In this document: one piece after another, positions 9,052 to 17,259 of the stretch | How positions within the stretch are numbered: position 1 is the stretch's first letter | How the letters are laid out: every line of letters starts with the position of its first letter | DNA from: an uncultured Bryobacterales bacterium | GTDB lineage: Bacteria; Acidobacteriota; Terriglobia; Bryobacterales; UBA6623 | NCBI GenBank assembly: GCA_951813065.1 | Contig: CATOTH010000009.1 | Coordinates: 496,001-560,000, forward strand | Length of the DNA stretch: 64,000 nucleotides | Direction: 5' to 3' | Made by a program: the position numbers and the translations under genes | The notes under the pieces: model-generated | Database searches by the model: none | The model's input: the letters and a program-made list of their open reading frames with translations, nothing else | What the model was told of the DNA's origin: nothing

Positions 9052-9842
9052 CTGACTTCATCAAGGATCCCGCGCTTGGGAGCGAAAGGGGCAGTGCAGA
9101 TCCCGAGGCCGGACGCGCTGAGCCCCCGCCGATTTGGCGATACCGGGAGGTTTTTACGCTTGTTGCCGTGGCGATTCTGGCTCAGATGGCAGCGCTGGCT
9201 GGAGCGGTGGCGATTGCCCAGAGACGATACGGGCTCGCCATGGACGAGATCAGCGACCTGCTCGGCCGGGAACCGCGCCTCGCCGTACCCCTTCAACTCG
9301 TCATGTGGCTTCCCGCGCTAGGCTACATCGTCTATGTCGTGAAACACAGGTACGCCATGCCGCTCCGTGAAGGTCTGGCTTGGGTCCGGCTTCCGAAACC
9401 GGCGAGGAGCTATCTTCGCGCCGGCGCGCTGCTCGCGCTGGGGTCGGTCCTGGCGAGTGTCGTGTTGAGTGACCCGACGCAAGTGAGTCCGATGCAGGAC
9501 CTGCTCGCCAATCGAGAAGCCCTATGGATTCTTGGCGGGTTCGGCGTGTTGGTGGCGCCGTGGATTGAGGAAATCGTGTTTCGAGGCTTTCTCTACGCAG
9601 CCTTCGAACGGGCCCACGGCCGGTGGGTGGCGCTTGTCGTGACCAGTGCCATCTTTGCCGCGCTGCACGGTTCGCAGTACGGCTGGCATTGGCAGCAGCT
9701 AAGCATCCTGCTCGCGGTGGGCGCGACATTCGGTCTGGTCCGGATGCGTAGCGGGTCCACGAAGGCGACCACGCTCGTCCATGCGGCATACAACGGGTTG
9801 CTCTTCCTTGTCGTGCTATCGGTGCCGGACGGGCTCAGCTAG
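9048..9842 (+). CDS. CPBP-family intramembrane metalloprotease
   Basis: 264 residues with an N-terminal cytosolic stretch and about six hydrophobic helices. The CPBP (CAAX protease/bacteriocin-processing) motifs are in order: WIEEIVFRGFLYAAFERA (motif 1, EExxxR), AALHGSQYGWH (motif 2 His) and LVHAAYNG (motif 3). Family members are membrane-embedded metal-dependent endopeptidases that process prenylated or bacteriocin-like peptides or have other housekeeping roles. The GTG start overlaps the uvrA stop (GTGA), so translation is coupled. The substrate is not apparent. Confidence 0.9.
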   Translation: MTDFIKDPALGSERGSADPEAGRAEPPPIWRYREVFTLVAVAILAQMAALAGAVAIAQRRYGLAMDEISDLLGREPRLAVPLQLVMWLPALGYIVYVVKHRYAMPLREGLAWVRLPKPARSYLRAGALLALGSVLASVVLSDPTQVSPMQDLLANREALWILGGFGVLVAPWIEEIVFRGFLYAAFERAHGRWVALVVTSAIFAALHGSQYGWHWQQLSILLAVGATFGLVRMRSGSTKATTLVHAAYNGLLFLVVLSVPDGLS

Positions 9843-9887
9843 ACTGGGAGGTCGGCCAGACGACGAGGGCCTGTGCCGAATCCAACC

Positions 9888-10946
9888 ATGGTAAAGACCA
9901 TCGAATGGACTGCGGACGGAGTGGTCATGATCGACCAGACGAAGCTACCGGCCGAGGAAGCATATGTCACTTGTCGAGATCACTTGGAGGTGGCGGATGC
10001 CATCCGCACGATGGTAATCCGCGGTGCCCCCGCGATCGGCTGCGCGGCTGCCATGGGCGTTGCCATCGGGGTCCTCAAGGCTAGCGACGAGGAGTTGGAC
10101 GCCGAATTCGATGAGATTTGCGAGATCCTAGCCTCGACGCGCCCAACCGCGGTCAATCTTTTCTGGGCGATTGAGCGGATGCGAAAGCTGTACTGCGGGC
10201 TGCGAAAGCAGGGAGCGGGGCTTGACCTGATCCGCCAGCGTCTCGTGAGCGAGGCCCAGCAGGTGCTGGTAGAGGACATTGCCAGCAACCAAGCCCTCGG
10301 GAAGCACGGCGCGTCACTCCTACCGTCAGGCGGCACGGTGATGACCCATTGCAACGCCGGAGCGTTGGCAACGGGGGGGTATGGTACAGCGCTCGGGGTC
10401 ATCCGCGCAGCAGTGGATAGGGGCAACGCCTTGGACGTGCTCGCGAACGAGACCCGCCCATTCATGCAGGGAGCGCGGCTAACCGTGTGGGAGCTGCAGC
10501 AGGACGACATACCGGTGACTCTGCTGACGGACAATATGGCCGGGCATATGATGCAGCGCGGCTGCGTGCAGGCTGTTGTGGTGGGCGCCGATCGGATTGC
10601 CGCGAACGGTGATGTCGCCAACAAGATTGGGACCTATTCGGTAGCCGTGCTGGCGAAGGAGAGCGGGATTCCGTTCTACGTGGCGGCTCCAACCTCGACT
10701 GTTGACCTGGGTCTGGCGTCTGGCGAGGAGATTCCGATCGAGGAGCGGGCGCCTGAAGAGGTGACTCAGGTCCAGGGGCTTCAGATCGCGCCGCACGAGA
10801 CGCGGGTCTGTAATCCGGCTTTCGATGTGACACCCAGCCGCTTCGTTACAGCGATCATCACAGAGAATGGAGTTGCTGTTCCGCCGTACGGCGGAGCATT
10901 GCGAGCGCTGGTTGTCGAAGGAGCCTCGGGCCGCGACGAGACTTGA
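9888..10946 (+). CDS. mtnA: S-methyl-5-thioribose-1-phosphate isomerase
   Basis: Converts 5-methylthioribose-1-phosphate to methylthioribulose-1-phosphate in methionine salvage. The protein begins MVKTIEWTADGVVMIDQTKL and carries the family hallmarks TMVIRGAPAIGCAAAMG, GGTVMTHCNAGALATGG (catalytic Cys), GADRIAANGDVANKIGT (catalytic Asp) and AAPTSTVDLGLASGEEIPIE. ATG 9888 fits the family N-terminus. A GTG at 9873, five codons earlier, lies closer to a GAGGG sequence and cannot be excluded. No other methionine-salvage gene is in the window. Confidence 0.95.
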   Translation: MVKTIEWTADGVVMIDQTKLPAEEAYVTCRDHLEVADAIRTMVIRGAPAIGCAAAMGVAIGVLKASDEELDAEFDEICEILASTRPTAVNLFWAIERMRKLYCGLRKQGAGLDLIRQRLVSEAQQVLVEDIASNQALGKHGASLLPSGGTVMTHCNAGALATGGYGTALGVIRAAVDRGNALDVLANETRPFMQGARLTVWELQQDDIPVTLLTDNMAGHMMQRGCVQAVVVGADRIAANGDVANKIGTYSVAVLAKESGIPFYVAAPTSTVDLGLASGEEIPIEERAPEEVTQVQGLQIAPHETRVCNPAFDVTPSRFVTAIITENGVAVPPYGGALRALVVEGASGRDET

Positions 10947-10955
10947 GGGCGCGGG

Positions 10956-11204
10956 GTGAAGTTCTCGGACCTGCTACGGACTACGATTCGAAATGCCGAG
11001 ATCCCCCTGCGCTTCGAGCCTGGCGCGGAAGAAGCCATCACCGAGCCAGTGATCGAACTTCTTAGGGCGTGGGTCGCGATGCACGATCCGAATTCTGCGG
11101 AAGACGAGTTCGAATTCGGCCAAAAGGCACTGGTCGTGAGACTGCTTGAAGAGCTGGAAGACGGTCACGATATTCCGGTTGCCGACGAATTGCCGGAGGG
11201 CTGA
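10956..11204 (+). CDS. Small acidic conserved-type protein, unknown function
   Basis: 82 residues, starting GTG 9 nt after the mtnA stop with GAGGGC upstream as a ribosome binding site. Composition is acidic and amphipathic (LRTTIRNAEIPLRF, then ELLRAWVAMHDPN, ending VVRLLEELEDGHDIPVADEL), consistent with a small soluble helical protein. No family recognised. Its position at the end of the kinase-uvrA-CPBP-mtnA run argues it is expressed with them. Confidence 0.6.
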   Translation: MKFSDLLRTTIRNAEIPLRFEPGAEEAITEPVIELLRAWVAMHDPNSAEDEFEFGQKALVVRLLEELEDGHDIPVADELPEG

Positions 11205-11453
11205 AAGCAGCGGGGCGCAAACGGCGGCGGTATCCCGGGAAACCGGTCTCTGCAATGTGAGCGCCGTTCGGTGTGGCGAACACAGGCCAGAGCGGTAAGA
11301 TAATGGCAAGTCGCCGTATGTCAATGCGGTGGTTGCTATGCGATGGGTGCGTTTGTACGTGTCGTATGGCAGGGGGCGGAAGCGCCCGCACATTTCTGTT
11401 GAAACCGCTGCCCGATCGGGGTGGCTGGGAGGGCCCACTCAGGGGAATGATCC

Positions 11454-12746
11454 ATGCAACGTAGATCCTTTATGGCGGCTTCTGCCACGGCTGTGGCCAC
11501 GGCCGCGAGCGCCGCCTCGCCGAGCGGGAAGATCCGGTTAGGAGTGATCGGTGGCGGTCGGCGTGGGCGGAGCAACCTCCGGTCAGTGTTGAAGCTTACC
11601 GAGGACATCGAAGTGGTTGCCATCAGCGAGGTGTTCGAGCCGAACCTGCAACTGACGTTGGAGATGGTGCCGAACGCGAGGGTCTATCCCGACTTTCGCG
11701 AACTGATCGAGGCAGATGACATCGATGCCGTCCTGATCGCCACTCCCGACCACTGGCACGCCTATATGACGGTCGAGGCCTGCAAGGCTGGCAAGGACGT
11801 GTATGTCGAGAAGCCGATTTCAGTCACCGTGCACGAAGGCCAAATGATGGTCAAGGCGGCGAGGAAATATGATCGGGTTGTACAGGTTGGGACGCAGCAG
11901 CGGTCTGGCAAGCACTTCCAGGAAGCCAAGGACATTGTCCAGAGCGGTCGCCTCGGCACGATCAGTTTCGTGCGAACCTGGAACTACTCGAACGCGTACC
12001 CCGACGGAATTGGCACCCCGCCCGATACCGAGCCACCCGCCGATCTCGATTGGGACATGTGGTTGGGCCCGGCTCCCGAAAGGCAGTTCAACAAGAACCG
12101 ATTCGGCGTGAATCCCTACTCCTTCGCGCACTTCCGGTGGTTCTGGGACTACGCCGGCGGCATGATGACCGACTGGGGTGTCCATTTGCTGGACATCGTG
12201 CTGTGGGCAATGGCCGAGCCCGGACCCCGCTCGATCTCAACCTACGGCGGCAAGTACGCCTTGATCGACAACCGCGAAACGCCTGACACGATCATGGCGA
12301 GCTACGAATTTCCGGGATTCGTCTGCACTTACGAGAATCGAGTTGCCAACGCCAATGCGGGCGGACTGCCTGGCTACGGGATTCAGTTCCATGGCACCGA
12401 GGGTACGCTGTATGTGAATCGAGGATATTGGGAAATCACCCCGGAACAGCGGCGTAACCGTGGAGGGGGGGCTGAGAATCGCATGGAGGCGGCTCGGGGC
12501 GAATCCCGAAATCCGACCACCGACGATCACTGGCGGGATTTCGTTGCTGCGATCCGCGACCGTTCCAAGCCGATCTGCGACATCGAAATCGGCCACAGGT
12601 CCACCGCCATGGCTCTGCTGGGGAACGTTTCGATGCGCAGCCGGCAGCGGGTCGACTGGGACCCCGCTTCGGAAACGACCAACAACAAGGAAGCGCAGAC
12701 CTACCTGCGCAGCGAGTATCGGCCGCCCTGGAAGCTCGAACTCTAG
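11454..12746 (+). CDS. Tat-exported Gfo/Idh/MocA oxidoreductase
   Basis: 430 residues. The N-terminus MQRRSFMAASATAVATAAS is a Tat-type signal, so the enzyme is exported folded with its nucleotide bound. The Rossmann motif follows (KIRLGVIGGGRRGRSNLRS), then ATPDHWHAYMTVEACKAGKDVYVEKPIS, where EKP supplies the conserved Lys of this family. The C-terminal half is the usual alpha/beta substrate domain (WDYAGGMMTDWGVHLLDIV). Such proteins oxidise or reduce sugars, inositols or glycosides, including 3-keto sugar formation. An AGGGGA ribosome site precedes the ATG. Substrate unknown. Confidence 0.92.
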   Translation: MQRRSFMAASATAVATAASAASPSGKIRLGVIGGGRRGRSNLRSVLKLTEDIEVVAISEVFEPNLQLTLEMVPNARVYPDFRELIEADDIDAVLIATPDHWHAYMTVEACKAGKDVYVEKPISVTVHEGQMMVKAARKYDRVVQVGTQQRSGKHFQEAKDIVQSGRLGTISFVRTWNYSNAYPDGIGTPPDTEPPADLDWDMWLGPAPERQFNKNRFGVNPYSFAHFRWFWDYAGGMMTDWGVHLLDIVLWAMAEPGPRSISTYGGKYALIDNRETPDTIMASYEFPGFVCTYENRVANANAGGLPGYGIQFHGTEGTLYVNRGYWEITPEQRRNRGGGAENRMEAARGESRNPTTDDHWRDFVAAIRDRSKPICDIEIGHRSTAMALLGNVSMRSRQRVDWDPASETTNNKEAQTYLRSEYRPPWKLEL

Positions 12747-12764
12747 CTTGGAGCGGGGAGGCCG

Positions 12765-14240
12765 TCACAACTCGTCGGGAGCGAAGTATTTCGATAGGAG
12801 CGTGTCAGGATCCCGCGTTCCCACCATCGACCCTACGACGCAGGCCAGCCCGCTTGCCGCAAGCGCCCAAACGAACGGATCGAGCCCCATGAAGCTCCTT
12901 GTGCCATAAGCGACGTACTGTAGGATAAAGGTCGCAAAGCCTGTCGCGATCCCACTGAGGCATCCGGTGCGGTTCATGCCTGGCCAATAGACCGCGAACA
13001 GGGTGGGCAACAGGAATGTTGCGGCGAGTCCGGTCCCCGAAAAGATCACGATGTACTGCAAGTAGTCCGGTGGGCGCAGCGCGAAGACACCCGCCACCAA
13101 GCCCACGGCGAGAATCGCAAGGTGAGTCGCGAGCCGGGCATTCCCCTCGGTGGCCGGTGCCCGGGTGTTTCGCTCGTACAGGTCGCGGGCGATCGCCCCG
13201 GCGGCAACAAGCAGGAACGAGCTGATCGTTGACATGATCGCAGCCATCGGTGCCGCGAGCACGAAACCCGCCAGTACGGGCGGGACGGCGGCTAGGATGG
13301 TGGCAGGCATGGCATGGTCGCTGGCGGCAAGATCGGGCACTAGGACGCGGCCCAGGATTCCGACAAAGATCACCGCGGGATAGAGCAAGAGAATGTAGCA
13401 GCCGATCAGTATTGACGCCCGACGCAGTGAGGGCACATCCCGGCAGGCGAGGAATCGAGTGATCAGCGATGGCTGGCCAGCGACGGCGAGGGGCCAAATG
13501 AAAAAGAACGAGATCGCGGCCGATAGAGGCAGGAACTGGTCCGGCCCTGTGGCCGTGAGCAAGTCGGGGGACTGGGCGGCCAACCCGTCGTAGACTGCCT
13601 GAAGTCCGCCCACTCGGTAGAGTCCGAACCCTGCTGTGAGCAAGACGCCGACGAGCATCACGATCGCCTGAAAGCTGTCGGTCCAAGCGACGGCCCGAAA
13701 TCCTCCATAGGCGGTGTAGACGCAGACGATGACCAAGAAGCTCAGGACGCCCCACACGTAAGGAATTCCCAGGGCCGCTTCGAGTACGCGTGCTCCAGCG
13801 ATGTACTGCGCAACGATGAAGCTCGTGTGCAGGACCAGCATCGCCACTCCCGAGATCGCGCCGATCGCGCGGCTTTCGAACCGGTCTCGAAGCAGGTCCG
13901 GAAACGTTAACGCGCCGGTTGAACCTCCCAGTTCCGCAATTCGACGTCCCAGCAGCCAAAACCCCGCCGTTGCAACCACGATGTAGCCGGAGATCCACAG
14001 CATCACCGACCAGCCGTTGGCGTGCGCTAGGGAGGGCGCCCCGATGAACGTACCCCCGCTCGCCGACGTTGCGATCCACGTGAGCCCGAGCACCCACGGT
14101 CCGATCGTGCGGCCGCCGATGAAAAACTCTCGCATGAACCCGCCCTTAACGGCCTGTCGCCGAGCAAGGTATGCCAGGAGAAAGGTGAACGCCAAGTACA
14201 GGCCGAAGGCGACCGGAACCAAGGGCGCTGATTCGTACAT
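12765..14240 (-). CDS. Sodium:solute symporter (SSS family, PanF-like)
   Basis: 491 residues, about 13 hydrophobic helices, starting with an N-out helix (MYESAPLVPVAFGLYLAFTF). Family features include the FFIGGRTIGPWVLGLTWIAT segment, SASGGTFIGAPSLAH, and the GGFRAVAWTDSFQAIVML region typical of SSS transporters, which drive uptake with sodium. The next gene upstream (14247-14501) resembles YhdT, which accompanies the pantothenate symporter PanF in E. coli. That makes pantothenate or another organic acid a possible substrate, but the neighbouring sugar genes make a sugar equally plausible. Convergent with the Gfo/Idh/MocA gene, 18 nt apart. Confidence 0.9.
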   Translation of the reverse strand: MYESAPLVPVAFGLYLAFTFLLAYLARRQAVKGGFMREFFIGGRTIGPWVLGLTWIATSASGGTFIGAPSLAHANGWSVMLWISGYIVVATAGFWLLGRRIAELGGSTGALTFPDLLRDRFESRAIGAISGVAMLVLHTSFIVAQYIAGARVLEAALGIPYVWGVLSFLVIVCVYTAYGGFRAVAWTDSFQAIVMLVGVLLTAGFGLYRVGGLQAVYDGLAAQSPDLLTATGPDQFLPLSAAISFFFIWPLAVAGQPSLITRFLACRDVPSLRRASILIGCYILLLYPAVIFVGILGRVLVPDLAASDHAMPATILAAVPPVLAGFVLAAPMAAIMSTISSFLLVAAGAIARDLYERNTRAPATEGNARLATHLAILAVGLVAGVFALRPPDYLQYIVIFSGTGLAATFLLPTLFAVYWPGMNRTGCLSGIATGFATFILQYVAYGTRSFMGLDPFVWALAASGLACVVGSMVGTRDPDTLLSKYFAPDEL

Positions 14241-14246
14241 GGGAGA

Positions 14247-14501
14247 TCAGGGCTTCGACTTGTCGGCTCCGCTATCCAAGCAGAAACGGATATGAAGGAC
14301 GAAGAACACAGCCCAGGGCACGAGAACTCCGTACGCGGCCCAGCGCGGGACGCCAAGGACGGAGGCGCCTGGCATCGAGTCGAGCCAAGTGGACAAGCCA
14401 ACCGTCAGAACCAGCGCAGCGAACCACATCAGAGCCGCTACGAATGCCTCTCGGCGGGCTGGCCTCGAGTCCGAGCGGGGCGGGCCGGTGCTATCAGACA
14501 T
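14247..14501 (-). CDS. Small two-helix membrane protein, YhdT/DUF997-like
   Basis: 84 residues: a basic, proline-rich start, then helix AFVAALMWFAALVLTVGLS, a loop with a conserved-looking LGVPRWAAYGVLVPW segment, and a second helix ending in FFVLHIRFCLDSG. This is the pattern of the DUF997/YhdT proteins encoded directly upstream of SSS symporters. It ends 6 nt before the symporter start, so the two probably form a transporter unit. The family assignment is from the pattern and context only. Confidence 0.7.
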   Translation of the reverse strand: MSDSTGPPRSDSRPARREAFVAALMWFAALVLTVGLSTWLDSMPGASVLGVPRWAAYGVLVPWAVFFVLHIRFCLDSGADKSKP

Positions 14502-14555
14502 GTGCGAAGTTGGTTGGGCTCGAAGGTTCCCTTTGAGGCCCCCGGCGGTTACTCG

Positions 14556-15548
14556 TCACTCTTCGAACGCGGCGTCGAACTTCCGGGTCGATGGCTCGAA
14601 GTCGACGCTCTTGGTGAAGTGGCAAGCTTCCTCTGCTCCGGCTTCTCTGTCCATTCCGCTGTCTTCCCATTCGATTGATAGCGGACCGGTGTAGCCGATA
14701 TGGTTCAAAGCCCGGATGATCTCTTCGAAGTCCACTCCGCCCCGACCGAGCGAGCGGAAGTCCCAACCCCGGTCTGGATGGCCAAAGTCGAGGTGCGACG
14801 CCAAGATGCCCGATTTGCCGTCGAGCTGCAGCGCCGCGTCCTTCATGTGCACATGGTAGATACGGTCCTTGAACTCACGGATGAAAGTGACGGGATCGAC
14901 TTGCTGCCAGTGAAGGTGGCTCGGATCGAAATTGAAGCCAAAGGCTTCACGATGGCCGATGGCTTCGAGGGCTCTATGTGCCGTGTAGATGTCAAACGCA
15001 ATTTCGGTCGGATGCACTTCAAGGCCGAAACGGACTCCAACCTGGTCAAAGACATCCATGATGGGGTTGAACATTTCCGCGAAGTAGGCAAATCCCTGGT
15101 TGAGTGTCTCTTCGCTCACCGGCGGGAAGCTGTAGAGCATGTGCCAAATGGACGAGCCCGTAAATCCGTTCACTACGTTGATGCCGAGATTGCTTGCAGC
15201 CTTGGCGGAGTTCTTTAGGGCCTCGACGGCCCAGGCTCGTTTCCCCTCCGGATCGCCGGCCACCCCTGCTGGAGCGAACTGGTCGGAGCGGGAGTCATTG
15301 TTGGGATCGCAGACGAGCTGGCCCGCGAGATGATTGGAGATGGCGTGCAGCTGGAGGTTGTGGGTTTCCAGAATCGCCTTCTGTTGCGCGCAGTAGTTCA
15401 GGTCAGTAGCAGCCCGGTCGACATCGAGATGGTCGCCCCAGCAGGCAAGCTCCAAGCCATCGTAGCCCCACGAAGCAGCTTTCTCCGCGAGGATTGCGAG
15501 CGGGAGGTCGGCCCATTGGCCGGTAAAGAGGGTGACAGGTCTAGCCAT
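14556..15548 (-). CDS. Sugar phosphate isomerase/epimerase (AP endonuclease 2-like TIM barrel)
   Basis: 330 residues of the xylose-isomerase-like TIM-barrel family. Metal- and substrate-binding segments are visible along the barrel: YDGLELACWGDHLD, HAISNHLAGQL, GINVVNGFTG, RFGLEVHPTEI (Glu), GFNFDPSHLHWQ (Asp/His), IYHVHMKDA and LSIEWEDSGMD (final Glu). Family members epimerise or isomerise keto sugars and inositols with a divalent metal. A strong AGGAGG ribosome site precedes the ATG, and TAGAAT at 15588-15593 (minus) is a possible -10. Placed with Gfo/Idh/MocA genes, it would suit 3-keto sugar or inositol metabolism. Confidence 0.88.
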   Translation of the reverse strand: MARPVTLFTGQWADLPLAILAEKAASWGYDGLELACWGDHLDVDRAATDLNYCAQQKAILETHNLQLHAISNHLAGQLVCDPNNDSRSDQFAPAGVAGDPEGKRAWAVEALKNSAKAASNLGINVVNGFTGSSIWHMLYSFPPVSEETLNQGFAYFAEMFNPIMDVFDQVGVRFGLEVHPTEIAFDIYTAHRALEAIGHREAFGFNFDPSHLHWQQVDPVTFIREFKDRIYHVHMKDAALQLDGKSGILASHLDFGHPDRGWDFRSLGRGGVDFEEIIRALNHIGYTGPLSIEWEDSGMDREAGAEEACHFTKSVDFEPSTRKFDAAFEE

Positions 15549-16046
15549 GGAAAGTAGGCCTCCTACGGGAGGACGGGATGAGAAGGCATTCTAGCAAACC
15601 GTCTGGGGACTCGCGGATCTCAGGACTCCAATGAACACGACTGATCGAGGCAAACAGACACCTCGGCCTGCCCTGGCGGGACGAGACGTCGAGAACCTCC
15701 GTTCTGTCGCACTCGGCGGGCATTTCTAGGTGCTTGGTGACGCTTGGTGGCGGGATCCGTGGGTTGTCGCGGACGGCCGGTAGACGGCGGTGCCTGCAGC
15801 GTATCGGTCGCGTGATGATCGTGCACGGAGCATGAACATGGCAACAAATCATCGGGCACGGCAAACGGATGCGGAGAACCCAGTGATTCGCTCTGGCCGC
15901 GAGGGATAGCCAATGTCGTCCGTTCGATTGAGCCCAGTGCGGCCCAATGAACGCCCATCCTGCGATTCGTGTTCGAATCGCGGCCGCTGTTTCCGGGCAG
16001 CGCCATGCTACCATCACGTTTTCTGGCGATCCGCTCCTGAACTTAC
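15549..16046. other. Intergenic, no gene seen
   Basis: About 500 bp between divergent genes. Reading frames here are long on the minus strand but have no protein-like composition or start context. The only features noted are the AGGAGG and TAGAAT upstream of the isomerase gene and a TACCAT at about 16008 upstream of the plus-strand gene. Confidence 0.5.
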
Positions 16047-17258
16047 ATGCGGCTTTGGTGGCTTCTCCGCTTGCCGGCATTGGTCGGCCTGCTCACTGTC
16101 TTGGCAGCGTCGGCAACGGCAATCGAAATCGCCACGGGCTCGATGCTCGGGCCGCGCTACCAGCAGGACCGGTTTTATGTTCGTGGAGGGCCAACATCAT
16201 CGTGGGGCTTGACTTATGGTGGGGGTTCGTTCAAGCGCAACGTACGCGGCAGTTTGGCGCTAGTCCGGGTTCCCCACGCGATTTTTGATGACGAGTGGCT
16301 CCGCGAACGGCAGTTCGATCCGGACCGGAACACGGACCGACTGATCGAGCAACTCGATTTGTATCGAAGGCACGGCGTAGGAGGTCTTGTCGTTAGCCTT
16401 CAAGGCGGCGATCCCGGGTACTCGGCTGAGGCCAATGGAGTCACGCGGGGCAGGAGCGCGGACTTGGGCGAGGGCGCCGGTGCCCTCGTCAGTGCATACG
16501 AGCCGGATGGGTCACTCAAGCCCGCATGGCTGGACAGGCTGGACAGGCTGATCGGGGCCACGAACAGCCGGGGTATGGTCGTGTGCCTGGTTCTGTTCCA
16601 ACAGGATCAGGATGAGGCGCTGGAGTCTCCGGAAGCGATTCTGGCTGCCGCTCGCAATGTCGCTCGGCACCTGATAGAGCGTGACGCGCGCAATGTGATC
16701 ATCGACTTGGCGGACGCCTGGGACGAACCTCAGGGACGTTGGGATCACCGCCGGTTCGTCCCGCGATACGTGGAGCACTTGATCCGCACGGTTCGTGAGG
16801 AGTTCCAGGACTCTGACTTCACGCCGCCGATCGGCGCATCGAGCGGTTCCGGAATGCTGTATCCGCTGTCATTGGCACAACTCTGCGACGTCGTCCTGCT
16901 GCAAGGCGACGGGCGGAGCGCCGCGGACAAACTGGCGCGTTCAAGGCAGTTCAAACGTTACGAGAGGCCCGTACTGATGGTGAGCGACAGGAATGGCGTT
17001 CAAGCGAAGCGGTCGGAATTGGAGGCCGAGGGGTCCATTGCCGAAGCCTACATTCGAGGGGCATCGGGCTGGAGCTATGTGCCTTCGGGTACGGTGAACG
17101 TGTTTCCATTCATCTACCACCTGCCTGAGACGTCGGCGGTCGAAGACTCATGGCCGGATGCCCGGCGCTTCCCGGCCTACTTCCGCGCAATGCTGGAGCG
17201 GATCGCCCGGATTGTGCTCCGCAAGCCGCCTTCAACCTCGGGGGAGGGCAAACGCTAG
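16047..17258 (+). CDS. Exported TIM-barrel glycoside-hydrolase-like protein
   Basis: 403 residues. Signal peptide MRLWWLLRLPALVGLLTVLAAS. The mature protein alternates strand and helix as in GH5-like (beta/alpha)8 enzymes: VRVPHAIFDDEWLRER, YRRHGVGGLVVSLQGG, NSRGMVVCLVLFQQDQDE, NVIIDLADAWDEPQGRW, CDVVLLQGDGR, RPVLMVSDRNGV, ASGWSYVPSG. The acidic ends of strands (DAWDE; SDRNG) are where catalytic Glu/Asp sit in clan GH-A, but the exact nucleophile cannot be assigned, and catalytic activity is unproven. One nucleotide separates its stop from the next oxidoreductase gene, so the pair is translationally linked. Confidence 0.65.
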   Translation: MRLWWLLRLPALVGLLTVLAASATAIEIATGSMLGPRYQQDRFYVRGGPTSSWGLTYGGGSFKRNVRGSLALVRVPHAIFDDEWLRERQFDPDRNTDRLIEQLDLYRRHGVGGLVVSLQGGDPGYSAEANGVTRGRSADLGEGAGALVSAYEPDGSLKPAWLDRLDRLIGATNSRGMVVCLVLFQQDQDEALESPEAILAAARNVARHLIERDARNVIIDLADAWDEPQGRWDHRRFVPRYVEHLIRTVREEFQDSDFTPPIGASSGSGMLYPLSLAQLCDVVLLQGDGRSAADKLARSRQFKRYERPVLMVSDRNGVQAKRSELEAEGSIAEAYIRGASGWSYVPSGTVNVFPFIYHLPETSAVEDSWPDARRFPAYFRAMLERIARIVLRKPPSTSGEGKR

Positions 17259-17259
17259 C

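Noticed and set aside
15960..15985. GTTCGAATC-like T-loop suggesting a tRNA 3' end
   Set aside because: The pairing around it is wobble-dependent and no matching acceptor, D or anticodon arm lies upstream.
15541..16080. Minus-strand frame of 179 codons in the gap before the glycosidase-like gene
   Set aside because: Overlaps the start of the plus-strand gene, has Pro/Arg/Cys-rich shadow composition and no ribosome site.
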